A DNA stretch of 64,000 nucleotides, taken from Polytrichum commune (taxonomy: Eukaryota; Streptophyta; Polytrichopsida; Polytrichales; Polytrichaceae). Location of the stretch: positions 55,567,554 through 55,631,553 of the forward strand of contig OX485803.1 in assembly GCA_950295325.1 (NCBI GenBank), read 5' to 3'. The notes beneath the pieces are model-generated. The model saw only the letters and a list, made by a program, of their open reading frames with translations, did no database searches and was not told the origin of the DNA. Each line of letters starts with the position of its first letter. Position 1 is the stretch's first letter. Positions 1 to 13,609 of this stretch are shown piece after piece. Made by a program: the position numbers and the translations under genes.

Positions 1-75
1 TGGACACTTTCTTTTGGGCTCTCACAATTTCATGGTCACGGCTCTTGGCTCGTGTGTGAAGTGGCCCTCAATCTT
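1..75 (-). repeat. Dispersed repeat family R1, partial inverted copy
   Basis: Reverse complement matches the start of the copy at 5735-5930 (CACACGAGCCAAGAG, GTGAGAGCCCAAA). Truncated by the window edge. Confidence 0.55.
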
Positions 76-117
76 TCGTGACAACCCCTTCCATGCTTAG
101 CAGTGAACATGGAGAAC

Positions 118-345
118 CGGTTGCTAGTTACAAATGAACCAGTTGAGTTTGAGAAATAACCAGTTGAAGTACATCAGGGCTTTAGGAATATGAGCCACCG
201 TTTTAGAGAAAATATACGGAGTATACCTCACATCAATGAAGAGAAACCAAAAGATGTCAACATGTAATTGGTTGGACTTGGAAACACTACAATCTCGACC
301 GATTATGTCTAAAAATCTATGTGGACACTGCTTACAACACATAAC
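118..345 (+). repeat. Dispersed repeat family R2 with conserved CNxLDLETL reading
   Basis: Related copies at 13610-13790 (+), 31480-31690 (-), 2665-2800 (-) and 35025-35260 (-). In several copies one frame keeps NEPVE-EK, VEV..F and RK..TCN-LDLETL, suggesting an old transposon-encoded peptide. Every copy carries stops or truncation except a 71-codon frame at 31478-31693. Confidence 0.5.
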
Positions 346-379
346 AAACAACTCATCTAAAGCAGACGTGCCTAATCTC

Positions 380-718
380 GTTACTTTTATTAATCGACAA
401 TGTGTATGTGAGTGGTACGTAGTTAGGTGTGGATCCAACAACAGATACCAAAAAGACATATGTTTGAAAGAGATTAGACTAATACATGCTCAAAATACGT
501 TAACCATTCTAAACTTAATAGTCAACATAACGGAGGGAGGTGGATTATAAAACCATTTCATGAGCATCAAAAATTTCACTTTAATATTGAATTGGATATT
601 CATATGAGCTCTAGAAATCATGAGGAAAGTGGCGATGGCCTCAATTTGGCTTCGCTAACCATCTTATTCATTGTGTGGTTCATATCCTAGGAGAAGTGGG
701 CTAGTAAGAAAAAGTCAC
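380..718 (+). mobile_element. MITE-like element, GGTTACTTTT-ended family R3
   Basis: Begins GTTACTTTTATTAA and ends AAAAAGTCAC, with internal blocks shared with 12329-12692 (AACAGATACCAAAAAGAC, TTTCATGAGC, GAGGAAAGTGGC). Non-coding and about 340 bp. Confidence 0.55.
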
Positions 719-3700
719 AATTGAAGACTCATCTACCTTAGGCTTTGAACGTAGAATAATGGGTAGTGTACTTCCAAATTTTATAGATTGACATGTGGAC
801 AAACATAGGGTGGAGAGAAGAGTATTTGCGTGTAAAGGCTATAATAATATTGACATAACATAAGATACTCAGATTCTTATTATGAGAATATGTTTGGAAT
901 TTTTAGGAATACCATCAAATTACACACATTATTCTAGTGAGTGTGCTTTGCTTCAAAGCGTGCCCCAAAATACCTTGTTACCACATGTGGTTGCCAAGTT
1001 AAACATTGATGATTCCCATAGGCACCAAACAACCCCTTCCTTATAGTGTTCATTGGAATATCCACATAATTTGATCCACTTCTACATCACCAAACGACCC
1101 CTTCAACATGTTATTCACTTGAAAACTCAACAACTCATTCAGTATTTCATTACCAACGAGTCCCTCCCTCATTAGTTCATTGTATTGGGAACTTGGGATC
1201 CTAGGGACTTTTCATAAAAATATAAACAAAAAGAACTATGTTCCCTAGAGCTCGGTGTTGATTATCCCCCATCAAAATAAGGTGTGTTTACGTTATACAG
1301 GGATGCATGTAAATGGGAGTCGTTATACATGCCAAAGGGCATGCCCAATCCTACCACCACATCTTCTTATAATAGGTAGAGGGGCATTGCAAGCAAATGG
1401 TGGAGGGATCATCATTACAAAACCAATTGCTACTCTATATACAATACAATAGTTCCCATATGTGTAGGGGGATTAACATATGTGTATTAATATCAACATA
1501 ATAACTATGTTCAGATTAATACAAAATACAAAGTTTTTTGAAAAGAGCACTTTCTAGCATTAAATAGGTTTAGCTGAGGTAGAGATCTCTTTGTATTCAT
1601 ACATCAAGATAGAGCACCCTCTTAGATTTGGCTACATTGACCAGTGTGCTTAAAGATGTGGTGGGATATGGTGGTAATCAGCATGCCTCCGCTCCTTATT
1701 AAATAGCTTTGGAGGGTAATGTGGTGACAATATCAAAGATTCTCCAAGGTTGATAAAAGTTCAACGTAGAAATAGAGGACTTTTACGATACCACAAGAGT
1801 CGAGCAATATGCATACAAGTGACACATACCATTGTGGTAGATCTTGTGTGGTAACTCATTTTAATTGGATACTTAAGTATGAATGGTATATGCCAAGGCT
1901 TGTAGTTAAGAACGGGCATGAGAATGACACACTTTACGATGAGATTTGACAATAAAATATAAACACTATTCTATAGTTAACGTTGACATGATCAGAAACA
2001 TCTACATAACATCATCTAGCTAGTAGTGTGCGTTGGGTGGGGTTGGTAATAAGCCAAATTCTATTCGGAACTATATCATGCTTATTCTCTCTTACCAACA
2101 TATTCAACTTGATAAACTCGGGTGAAGCACTGTCAGTAATACTATTAGAGACGAACACATGATAACAACTGAATAATATTATGTATGTAGTCATCAAAAG
2201 GTAGAATTTCAAAAAAAATAAAAATTCATGTTGGCACCTATACCTTTTACATCTTAAGTCCGATTATGAAACTTGAAACGACAATCTTTGCGATCCCAAT
2301 TGCTAATTACCGGGTGCGACAATTTCCGATCTGCCCCAAAAGGCAATAATAAATTTCGGTGGAGTTAAAACTGCACACAACACTAGGTGCTTCCGAATCG
2401 GATATAGTGTGCACTAAGATAGGGTAGTTTAGATAAGTAGCCTGGTTAGTCAGAGGTTGCTAAGTTAGATTGTGTTTTGTCAGGGGGGGCCTTGGGAATT
2501 GAGAGGTCAAAGGGGGGACAAAAGGGCTGTAGGAAGGGGACAGAGGAGGCAAAGCATGGGGTTAATTAAGATTAAAGCATAATTAATTAAGCCTGCTTAA
2601 TTTTGATTAGTTCAGCTAACTTACCTTGTCCGGGGAGACTTTAATTTGGAGCACAAATCGTCGGAATCCCAGTGGTTTCAAGTCCAACCGGTTACATGTT
2701 GACATCTTTTGGTCTTTCTTTATTACCTCGGGTATATTCTCTAGATTCCTCTATAATGATTGGTACTTTTCTTGAAGATAATTAGTGCCATATTAGCAAA
2801 CCCCATATCCGCTTTTTTTATGGGTGCTCATTCTTAGATCCACACATAACCACACTCCACTCAAACATAGGTGTCTGTTCAAGACGAGTAACATAATTAG
2901 GTCCGTTTACCTTACGTGATTGCATTGCGACTTTGATTTAAAACTTGAGATGACAATCTTCACGATTTGTAATTGTTGATTAGATGTCAACAATTCCTGA
3001 TCCGATCCAATGGTCACACTGCCTTTGGAGAGCTAGAAGTGCCACAATAGGGTCACACACCATAACTAACATACCTAAAACTTTTACCTCCATACATAAC
3101 ATTTTATTCTACGTAAAGGATCATGCATTGTATTCTATGAAAAGGATCACACAAGTTCCAACCAACAATAGACTCAAATATACATACATGCATGGTATCA
3201 ATACACGATACCATTAATGGTGTCCAAAAACCAATCCGTGTGGTTGCAAAATGGTTGAATCAATCAAATATTGATAAATGACGAGTATCACATAATGAGG
3301 GAATCTTTGTATAATAGGGAGAATATTCTTCTAATACCGTATTGTTAATCTAACTCTCTCACTCTTTCACACACAATAATCATAGTTTTTATTGCATTGA
3401 CAACCAATGATTGAGAGTTGAGAGACGAACCCCTAAAGTCGTTGGTTGCTTGAAACTTGTGTAAGTGAGAATGGGTTTAGTGGGGTTGCCCTCTCTCTCT
3501 CTCTCTATCTCTGGCTCTCTCAATTATCGGTGGAGAATAAGGATTTAAGCTTTTTTAAATCCTCCAAAACCGATTATTGAGAGAATAAATTTCCACTAAT
3601 AATTGGACATGCTTTGAGAACAATGAGGGTTACTAGTTTGTTGCACACAAGCATGAGTCTATTTTTGGTGTAATAATTATTAGATAAGTGTCAAGGGAGA

Positions 3701-3984
3701 GGGAGGAAATTATCGCATACGAGTGTACCTTTCATCCATCCAACATAAAAGCCCTGAAAATAGCATGCAACCCGGAGGCTACCATAGTAATTTTACCACT
3801 TCAAGCACTAATTAAACTAATTTTTTAGCAAAACCAAAAAAATTTGGAAATTTTAATTTTGAAATCTATAAATTTAAAATGGGAAAATTTTGGTTTTTCT
3901 TCTTCTTTAAGCCCGGATATCCCTAATCTACAAATAGAAGGAACATATACTTATCTTCTTACAAATAGACAAGGTGGTAAAGGT

Positions 3985-4325
3985 ACTACGGTACTATTAT
4001 TGATCAATTTGACACAGAAATTGGTTTCAAAGACTCCAAATTGATATAGTCGATGTCGTTTTAAAACAAATCAACCACAAACCTAGAGAGGGGTTAAGTT
4101 TTTTTTTTTTTATGTTGGATGGATGAGTGGCATACAATACCATTAATTAGTGTAGTTTTGGTCGATTTGACACTAGAATCGGTTTTAAAGACCCCCAAAA
4201 CAATTCTAGTCCAAGTCATTTGAGATGTTTGATCGGGAACCAACCCTAATGGGGATCAAGTTTTGAGCGGTGGGTGGATGAGAAGGTACACTCGTGTGCG
4301 ATAATCTCTCTCTCTCTCTCTCATA
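3985..4325 (+). repeat. Family R5, repeat ending in a (TC)n tract
   Basis: Contains GATTTGACAC...GGTTT-AAAGAC and GTGGATGAG...ACTCGTGTGCGATAAT, directly followed by (TC)n and then G16 at 4352-4367. Related copies: 12120-12300 (+), 14255-14420 (-), 12020-12110 (-), 5590-5720 (-) and 3695-3760 (-). Confidence 0.5.
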
Positions 4326-4351
4326 GCTGACCTGTGTCCCTCCATCGAGGA

Positions 4352-4367
4352 GGGGGGGGGGGGGGGG
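4352..4367. repeat. Poly-G/poly-C homopolymer tract (one of 15)
   Basis: G16. Others of 10 or more: 5278-5293 (G16), 7399-7411 (C13), 10787-10798 (C12), 12030-12041 (G12), 13489-13499 (G11), 14248-14257 (G10), 19232-19242 (C11), 20311-20321 (G11), 22458-22469 (C12), 23776-23785 (G10), 30385-30399 (G15), 31702-31711 (G10), 35388-35399 (G12), 38730-38739 (C10). Confidence 0.8.
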
Positions 4368-5734
4368 AGGGTTGGGGTGAAACAAACCATACACTGGTTC
4401 CTCGGAGGCAAGGGTTTAGGCATCCAACAAGGAACGAGTGTATGGGTTGGTTTGCCCAAATCGGGGGGAGGGGATTACGGCGGGCCGTGATGAGCTGACT
4501 TCCAACGGTGGGGTGCCTCGCTCGCAAATCATTTCCTCCCCAACAAACTCATGGCAATCCACAAGCCGGGCCTTGCCTTTCCCTACTCTAGTGTAACTTA
4601 TATTAGTTACAAGGTAAGGTACTCATGTGCTTATTGCTCCTTCTCACGGTGGCCACGTGTATCATATATCGTTCCATGACAAAGCGATCTTGCTATGCCA
4701 CACAATTGTTGGTTTCACCCGGCGTAGGATAGAGGGAATCGTTGCATTCTATGCATTAGTGCCACCAACTCTATGTTGTCTTGCTCAACACCAATTGTAA
4801 ACCGTCCGTGTAGTGTCACCGACACTAAATATACCCATTCTACGCTCCATACTCGACATAATGGGAGGGAGGGCTACTATACGACCATTCGATAGCACGA
4901 GAATCTTCACTTTCATAAAGAATAAGACATCCATATGTGATCCAAAAAGAACGAGGAAAGTGACGACAACCTCGATTTGGATTCCCTAACCATCTCGTAC
5001 TAATCGCGTGTTTCCTAGTAGCCGTTTAAGACCCACCCACCCATCTATCTATCTATCTTACCCTAAGACCGCCCCTTAGTGTGTGAAGGCAAGGCCGCTA
5101 CATACGAAGGGGGGAGTTATTTAATGACGAGCATGGCGGAGTGGAGTGGTGTGGTGTGGTGTCGGAGTTAGTGTGATAAGTGGAGCTAGTAGTCGGGTCG
5201 CGAGTGCCCATGATGCAAAAGTAAGGTTAAGTAACTCCCGTGCCCTTCTCTCCTTATAATTGTTCATTATCATGGGCGGGGGGGGGGGGGGGGTGACCCA
5301 CCCGCAATGAGTGGGGGACTATCTATACCATAGTAGAATTGGCTCAAGTCTTAGTTAGGTAACTTCTCCTTTGGTACACGTCATGTGTGTGGCCGCCCGC
5401 CCGCCCGCCCACTCGGAGTCGACCCTTTTGCCCAAACACCAAATCCCCAACACCACTTACAACCTTGTCATGCCTATAATATATGGTGTACTTCTTTGGC
5501 TCATGGGTGCGAGTGCTTTTGATTCTTGACCGAAAGTCGTACTACGATCGTTCTTCTCTTTGGTGTGGGTGGGCTTTATTGTCACGAATTTTGTTAGTTT
5601 GTTGTCATGGGAGAGAGGCAATGATCGAACACGAGCGTACCTCGTGTCCATCCAACCCAAAAACTTGACCCCCCGAGGGGTTTGTTTGTCGATTCATCTC
5701 AAATGACCTCTAAGTACACTTAGGGGCCACTTTG

Positions 5735-5930
5735 CACACGAGCCAAGAGTCATGACCATGGAATTGTGAGAGCCCAAAGGAAAGTGTCCAAAGGTTTTTC
5801 CAAGACATCTCCAAAATCATGCAGTGTGGTCATGGACCCTCAAGTGTAGTGTGAAGTCATTTGTGACCGGGCCCTCAACCAAATGTTGTTTCAATGAATT
5901 TCTATCCATGTGGGTCCTCACACATGATAA
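5735..5930 (+). repeat. Dispersed repeat family R1, long copy
   Basis: Aligns over about 190 bp with 41870-42060, sharing GTGACCATG/GTCATGACCATG starts, a GTGTGGTCATGG block and ATGTGGGTCC near the end. No coding content. Confidence 0.55.
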
Positions 5931-7214
5931 AATAGAATAAATCAACAGTTGTGAGCGTTTGGAGTGCCATGGTCTCCCGTTTTTGTGTCAGGCCTACCTC
6001 CAAGAGGTGGGTTTTGAGAATAGTCCAAGTGACCATGAAACATGATCCATTTGATGCCATGTAGGGAATCCATGTAGACTTTACATCCATCTTGTGCACA
6101 TTCACATACTCCGTTGGTCCCTCAAGCGTAGTGTCAGGGATCCATGGTAGGATCCTCCAATAGGCTTGTATAGTAAAATCTTACAATAGATTATGTAGAG
6201 ATGATTATGATAATACTAAAATGATTTATCACTATTCATCAATTGAAGAGATATATGTATATAGCAATTCAAAAATAATATATTGGTTTTTAATCATATT
6301 TTAATGTCATAGAATTCAAATAGTCACTTAGATTTTACACATCTCCCGTGAAATTTAGATATTTTAATGTGTGTCAACGGATCTGCCCTTAGACTTGAGG
6401 TACCCAATAAAGTCTAGATTAAGAAAATATGCATAGTTTTACTTAACATTCGAGTCTCAATCACTTTGAGACGGTGGTGAAACAATGTGCAAGGAGTCTC
6501 ACAGTCTAATACAAAGTTTGAGGTATTTCTACACACATTGCTCATTTCGAAAGTGGTGGCAAAAGCCCTTGCATGCAAATGCCCATGGTTTTATAAGGAC
6601 ACTTTGTTTGGTAAAACATTTTATTTTCACACTATAGCTCATCCAAAGTGGCTCACCATAATTTTGATGACACTTTATTTAAGTATCCACACTAGAGAAA
6701 GAAAGAGTGTAGTAATCACAATTTGAGACATTGGGGCACTAGAAGCGGATGAAAACAATAATCCCTTGTTGATTCTTGGTTCATTTAACCATGTGGGAGG
6801 AAGTGTCACTTGCGGAGGAACTTGAACTCACTACAACAAGTAGGGAAAAAGGATTCCCAAGTAGGTGACTCATCACAACATTTAGATGTTAGAAATTTGA
6901 AAGACGGTTGTGTGCACACATATAAGAGAAGAATCTTTATCAAGAGAACTTCTTTACATTTGTGCTATCTTTACATTTATTCATTCACAAGTTCAAAGTT
7001 GAAACCATGTGCTAGGGGATACATCTCTTTTGTCATACAAGGATCTCTTATTTACTTCCTTTTGTTGACTTTTTTTTGAAATGAGAGCATGGATCTAGTG
7101 CTAATAAACCATGGTTGATAGGGGCCTCAAGTAATTGCACGAGGTTTTATGTACCTTGTGAAATCTATATTTGCACTAGAATTGGGTGGGTGAGTGGCCT
7201 ATATGAAAACTTAC

Positions 7215-7570
7215 CCTTATCCATATGCTTTTCTCTTTGCACCCGCTTCTCATAAGAGACACACAAAATAAGTGTGAGATGATTACCAAATCAAAATCGT
7301 GCTTGTAACCATTTGCCTCATAATTTTCGAAGCTCATACACATGTCTTTTTCATATTCAAAGTGAAGATTATTGTGTTCATTAAATGGTCATATAGGTCC
7401 CCCCCCCCCCCTCCGCAATAATATTGATTGTTGAGTTTAGAATAGCTAACATAGTCTGAGCATGTAGTTTAAACTCATTTAAACACGTGTCATTTTGGTG
7501 TTTGTTCTTACATCCACACCTTGCCACACACCACTCAATATAGGTGTCCCGATTATTGCCATGTTGGATT
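7215..7570 (-). repeat. Family R3, partial copy split by poly-C
   Basis: Inverted relative to 12329-12692 (CTTTTTCATATTCAAAGTGAAG, CACCACTCAATATAGGTGTCC). A run of 13 C interrupts it at 7399-7411. Other partial copies: 2815-2905, 4865-5030, 18540-18690, 28560-28810, 31720-31870, 32330-32500, 36160-36310 and 57240-57430. Confidence 0.45.
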
Positions 7571-8436
7571 TAGGCGCATCTACTTTATCAATGCCCAAGG
7601 TTATCTTTCAAGCCACTCATCTAGTGTGCTTTGAGGAATTTATCCATCTTGATCACTCAAGGGCTCAATATAAATGTGTAGAAATGTTTGATCCCTAATT
7701 GTGGATCCTTCTTATATTGTTCAAATTATTACAATCATGCCCTAAATCATATGCCATTTTTGACAAGAGATTTAACATGGCATTCTTGTCACAAGGTTAT
7801 GTGGATAAGTACTGAGGGATCACACTCTATTTTGTTGAAATAATATAAGGGGTCCTAGTCTACCCCATTCAAACCTCTTTCAACCCTAGAATACACTCTA
7901 TTTATAACATGTCATGCTTTATATTAAAATTTTCATTTTCATTTTATTAATATTAACTCACATGTAGTATTGTTTTACGAATTTTGGGATTATGCTATAA
8001 ATATGTAGAGTAGCAATCGGTATTGTAGGGGTGGAGCATCTGTGAGTAGAGTTTTAAGGCCTCTGCATGTAGTACTCCACAAGCTCCTCTTTGCTAGCTC
8101 CTCCTCTGCTAAATTGGATTAGGAAATTGGAGAAAGATGTGGTGGCAATGTTGGAGATGCCCACACAAAACCCATGATACCATGACACTCCCATATCCCA
8201 AATCTCTTGATTTAGTCTTATTTAACGTGTGAAAGAACCCATTAATTTATATGATTATGAAATAACATTCGGTTCGGAGCCTGGTTACATATGGCTTTGC
8301 ACTATTTACGAGCGGGATGGCCTTAGGGTGAGTTTTAGGGGGCCTTGCAATTTACAATCATGGCCCTTGGTCGTAGTGGGATTTCGTTACCCAACAACTA
8401 CCATCGAGGATGTGATAAGAACTTGCCCCCTCTAAG

Positions 8437-9010
8437 GTTCAATGCTACTTCATCTCAATTTAAGGTCACTAGACAACTTTGGGTTCTAACCCCAATTTGA
8501 TAATTAATTTGGCTAAAACTAACAGATCCTAGGCTCAACATAGTAGTCATTGTATTCACCCTACCTGGTGTTAGGTGTTGTGAATGTTCACACGCTACAT
8601 TGTAAAGTGACCTTTAGTAAGTGAGAGCTTGCAACTTTTTATGGTGTAGTATAACTCTTTTCATAGCAACAACATTATACCATTTTGACAACCTAGAGGG
8701 TTGTGTTAAAAATCTATCCCATATAGATTTGTTGCCAACTCATTCCAATTAAGGTCATTAGAGTCATTTGGCCCCAAATCAGTTGTTCATTTGGCTAAAA
8801 ATCATAATCCCTTGGGCTATACATAATAGTCATTGTATTCACCCTACCCAATGGTCGGTGTTCAGAACATTTCCATGCCATAGACGTGTAAAGTGGCTGT
8901 CCTTAGTATTTGAGAGGCTGCAAATTATATTGTGCACTAAAAATTAGTTTCGTAGCAACAACTTCTCATCATTCGACAAACTGGAGGGGTGTAGTAAAAA
9001 CCCTGGGGGG
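8437..9010 (+). repeat. Two tandem copies of a ~290-bp unit
   Basis: Successive copies share AGTCATTGTATTCACCCTACC, AAAGTG...CCTTAGTA, GAGAG-CTTGCAA and ATTCGACAA-CTGGAGGG, about 292 bp apart. Confidence 0.6.
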
Positions 9011-10504
9011 TGGACTTTTTAGGCCATGTACAAACTAATGTGAGTGTAAGAAAGGGTATTATTTGAGGCATTAGTATACATAGTATTCATAAGGGAGAGG
9101 TATTATTTTTCTCCAGTGCGTACAATTAAAAGGCTATTAAGAATTTTGAAGTAAAGGTAGTTGTACAAAAGGGGGCCTTATTGTTTAGAGAAACAATTGA
9201 CAACATATATGCTAGTTTCACTTGATTCACATTTTCATCCATTATTGTAAAATGGTAATAGTCAGACTCAATGACTACTCTAACCATTCTTGTTGGGCTT
9301 TGCATTTAGAATCTAGAATGTTTACATACTGGAGGGCCTTGGAGCGCTCATGGGCTCCCTTGACTTTTGGTCTTTAGATTGTGGCTAAGTTATTGTGCTC
9401 TTGTTTTGTTTGTTTGATGCAATTATTAAATTGCATGCTATGGATTCAAAAATAAAAAATCAATGACATTCTCATTGGAAAGTGAATGTCAATTTCATAT
9501 GTGATAAAGGCCCATGTAATACATGATTTATATGTGTGGTGGGGGGCATTTATCACATTAATTGAAAAGCTTAGTATTAATAAATGAATCCACTTTCTAG
9601 CTTGCCGTTAGTACGTACACCATTTTTTTTTCCCCTCTTTAAACTTCTCAAAAATAAGGAGTTTGATTTCATAATGACTCACACCCATCATTTAGGTTTC
9701 CAATGAATAGTCCAGCCCCCTAGGGGTAAAGACAAGTCCCCCATAAGCATAGAATGACACGTTTGGGAAACACAAAAAAATCGTATTGTCGAGTGTCATC
9801 TTCTCATTAAGATGACAAATGGCGTAAAGTTGTCGTATTATTGAGGGGATACAAAAACATTTGTAATATGAGCTGAGAAATACATACAACAAGTTTAAGC
9901 AATATAGATGGTATGAAATAGTAACTTATAACTCCAAAAAAACACAAATATTCTCAAGACCTCTTGAAATAGGAGTCCAAAGATCTTTGGTGTTGCCTAC
10001 CCAAGTTAGCAACTATCATCTACCTAAATTCCCTACTAACTTTTGAGAACTAATAACTTCATCAACACCAAATCATAAAGAGTTCTCTAATAAGAAACTA
10101 GACAACAAGGATGCATGACGTTTAGCATCAAGATATTGGTGATACTATATCACCCGTGCACAAGGCAACATACTAGGCAAGAGGCCACTCTGACCCTACC
10201 CATGTCCATCGTACACTAGTGACCCCAATTATCAGGAAGTTTCCAATGATAAGTGAAGTTCCCAAGTGGTTCCCAAGTGGTTCCCAAGTGAAAATGGATG
10301 TATTATTAGATGTGCATAACATAGATGAAAGGGATTCTAGCATTAACTACCTCTTTAACATGACAAAACGGAGATTCTAAATGTCGCATTAGCGAGTGTT
10401 GTGGTCATATGAAAGAGGGAGTTTTGAACGTAATATCGAGGGTGTCATATTAACGAGGTTAGAATACCATGAGTTGATTGTTAGTATTGCTGAAACTAGT
10501 TATT

Positions 10505-11512
10505 CCTCAGGGGGCCTGGGCTACACATATATAGTCGCGTCCTCGTTCCCATGCATCCGACCCATGGGGGAACGCCGTGATCGTTTCCTTGCCATAGACA
10601 TGGAAAGTGGCCGGCCTTAGTGTTTGAGAGGCTGCCCATCATTATATGGTGTACTAAACTTTGGTTTCATAGCAACAACTTTTCATCATTCGACAAGCTG
10701 GAGGGGAAGTGTAAGAACATGTCCCTCATGGGTTTGGTGTCTTTCACCCCGAGCTCATTGTTAATTTTGTTTTAAAAAAAAAATGACCCCCCCCCCCCGG
10801 ACTCCATATATAGTCACAACATTGACACGGAGAAGTGGCCTCCCTTGGTATTGGAGAGGTTGCAAGTAATATGGTGTACTAAAAATTCGGGTTCGTAGCT
10901 AGCAACAACTTTTCATCATCCAACAAGATGGTGGAGTGTGGTAAAAACATGTCCCGTTATTTGTTGTCTTTGACCCGGAGTGAACTGTTAATTTCGTTGA
11001 GTTTTTCAATCCTCAGGTCTATACATAGTCATGCCATTGTTTCCACCACCACGACTTCCTTCCCGTTGGCCAAACAAAGGGTGTGGTGTGATCATTTATC
11101 CAAGCCTAGACGTGGAAAGTGGGCGACCTTAGTATTTGAGAGGTTGCAAATAACGTGGTGTACTAAATACTAGATTTGTAACAACAACTTTTCATCACTT
11201 GAGAAGCTGGTGGAACGTGGTAAAAACATGTCCCCGATTGGTTGTCTTTGAGCTAGTAGACTTAATTGGTTAATTTCGCCGAGTGTTTACTCCGTGGGGA
11301 CTATACATAGTCATGCCATTGTTTCCACCACCACCACGACTTCCTTCCTTCCCGTTGGCCAAACAATGGGTGTGGTGTGATCATTTACCCAAGCGTAGAC
11401 ATGGAAAGTGGGCGGCCTTAGTATTTGAGAGGTGGCGAATAATACGGTGGTGTGGTACTAAGAATCGGTTTCGTAGCAACAACTTTTCATCATTTGACAA
11501 GCTGGAGGGGGG
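10505..11512 (+). repeat. Four tandem copies of the same ~290-bp unit
   Basis: The landmark AACAACTTTTCATCA...AGCTGG recurs near 10690, 10915, 11200 and 11492 (225, 285 and 292 bp apart). The unit matches the pair at 8437-9010. The copies at 11000 and 11300 both carry CCGTTGGCCAAACAA, so they are the closest pair. C12 lies at 10787-10798. Confidence 0.6.
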
Positions 11513-11639
11513 TGGGGGCGGTGCTGCCGGTAGGTGTGAACGGGTTAAAGTGAGACAGAAGCCGGGAGAGGCTAGCTGTCGTCTGGGAAGGCAGGGCAGG
11601 GCAAGGCAAGGGCAAGGCAAGGGGGTCGGGCTGTGCCTC

Positions 11640-11710
11640 CCTCTCTCTTTCTCTTTCTCTCTCTTTCTTTCTCATTCTCTCTCTCTTTCTCTCTTTCTCT
11701 CTCTGCCTCT
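11640..11710. repeat. CT-rich microsatellite
   Basis: Mixed CTTT/CTCT tract. It creates the long low-complexity frames seen around it on both strands. Confidence 0.7.
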
Positions 11711-12119
11711 GCCTTGCCTTTCAGCACTTTCAATGCTTGCGGTAAGTAATGAGAATCTCTGTACCCGTCCGTCACCCCCAGGCCTCCTTCACCAACCCCT
11801 TCTCAATAAATCTCCTCCACCAGCTGCTGCCCCAACCAGCTAGCTTGCTACCTAGCTAGCTACATAGCCACCTAATGCATGGATGGATCGACCGTTCGAT
11901 GGGCCCAACTCCCGCTTTCCTCCCGTCCGCCATCCTCATCATCACCGTCGCCGCTCCTTCAAAAATGCCCCCTCCCCCCTCCACAACTAACTACCACTTT
12001 CTTCCTTCAATAAGGGAGGGAGGGAGGGAGGGGGGGGGGGGAGAGAGAGAATCATCGTACACAAACATGCGTCCCGTGCATCCAACATGAGAGCCTTGTA
12101 GTCTCGAGTTTACTTTTTT

Positions 12120-12300
12120 GTTTGTTTGTGGTTGATTTGACACCGGAGTTGGTTTCAAAGACCCCGGATTAGTCTAGCAAAGGTCGTTTGAGATGAACCG
12201 GCAGAAAATCTCTGGGGATTTGCCGAGTTTTTATGTTAGATGGATGAGGGGTACGCTCGTGTACAATAATTCTCTCTTTGTCTCTCTTTGTCTCTCTCCT
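12120..12300 (+). repeat. Family R5, second plus-strand copy
   Basis: Matches 4150-4325, including TTGACACCGGAGTTGGTTTC, AGATGGATGAG and CTCGTGTACAATAAT, then a TCTCTTTG-rich tract in place of pure (TC)n. Confidence 0.5.
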
Positions 12301-12328
12301 TCAAGAAGATGGTTGGCGACCCTGGTTC

Positions 12329-12692
12329 GGTTACTTTTATCATTAGGACACCTATACTTGAGTGGTATGAGATGTAGTGTGGTGTGGTGTGGCTCCAAAA
12401 ACAGATACCAAAAAGACGTGTGTGTAACAAAAGATTGGACTACGTGTTCAACAATGTGATAGCCATTCTAAGCTCAGTAGGTAACATGATCGGACGAACC
12501 TACGTGACCGTTTCATGAGCGCGAGAATCTTCGCTTTGGTAATGGACAAGGTGGTCGTGGGATCGCCGAACGTTACGAGGAAAGTGGCTACGGCCTCGAC
12601 TCGGATGTGGGAACCATCTTGTACTAATAGTGTGGGGGGTTTTTCCCCTCGATCCTAGGCAGAGCGGGCTAGTTTCGGGAGAAAAAGTAACC
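12329..12692 (+). mobile_element. MITE-like element, GGTTACTTTT-ended family R3, best copy
   Basis: Terminal inverted repeat GGTTACTTTT / AAAAAGTAACC over 364 bp. Aligns end to end with 380-718 and, inverted, with 39271-39567. No clear target-site duplication. Confidence 0.6.
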
Positions 12693-13609
12693 ATTTAAGA
12701 AGACCCATCTACCACCTTACCTTTAAAGTTTAAACCAAAGTGTCAACACAATGAGTGAGTGCGGGGTGGGTCAGGTCATTCTCGGGCTGGCGCATTTTTT
12801 TTTTTCCCTTTCTTTCTTTCTTTCTTTTCTTTTCTTTCCATGAGCCTTTAATCGAGCCACACCGACCAGTTACTATTCGTCGTACATTGACTTATTAACA
12901 CCCCAGGATGAACATTGAGGGGGTCAGTCGGAGCGAGAGTACGAATCCAAGCACAAGTAATAAACGGTTGTTCATCCATCCATCCATAACTCCAATGTGT
13001 GTGCCTTGTTTTCATCCGCACGGACGTACCATAGGAGTGGTTGACGTTTCTGGTTTGGACACAGAATAATTATTGGAACTTTTTCTGAGAGGGGTGCCAC
13101 ATGTCACGCCCAGATTGGCCGGGATCACGTTCAATCCCACGTGGAAACCCCAACGCCCAGACATCATCAGCCCTGCCATGTTCCGAATGCAAAGGAGGAT
13201 GAAAGGGTTTCTCTGCTCCCATAAATACACATCATGGATGATGAGTTATCTGATTGTGCACTCTACAGCAATGAACGGGGAGAACCGACAACTGCACTGA
13301 AATCGTCCTGTTACTGTGGGCCACAATGATTTTTCTATAGCCCACGCTAGTAGAAGAAAAGGGGCGTGGGGGCATAGTAATTGTTTTCTTAGAAAATTAA
13401 CATGAGTGATTATTTTATTTTTGTGTTAGTTTTGTCGTATAACTAATATTCAATGTGTTGATCGGAGATCTTCATGAAGTCTGGGGGAGGGGGGGGGGGA
13501 GGTGGGGGAAAACCCGGGGTCTTGGACCCATATTAAGTGCACCTTGACTAGAAAATCTGTGTGGCCCACGCAGATTATTTCCATGCTAATTTTCCACCCA
13601 CACTAATAG

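Noticed and set aside
11283..11843. 186-codon plus-strand frame
   Set aside because: Begins in the 290-bp tandem repeat and runs through a CT microsatellite (Leu/Ser/Phe run).
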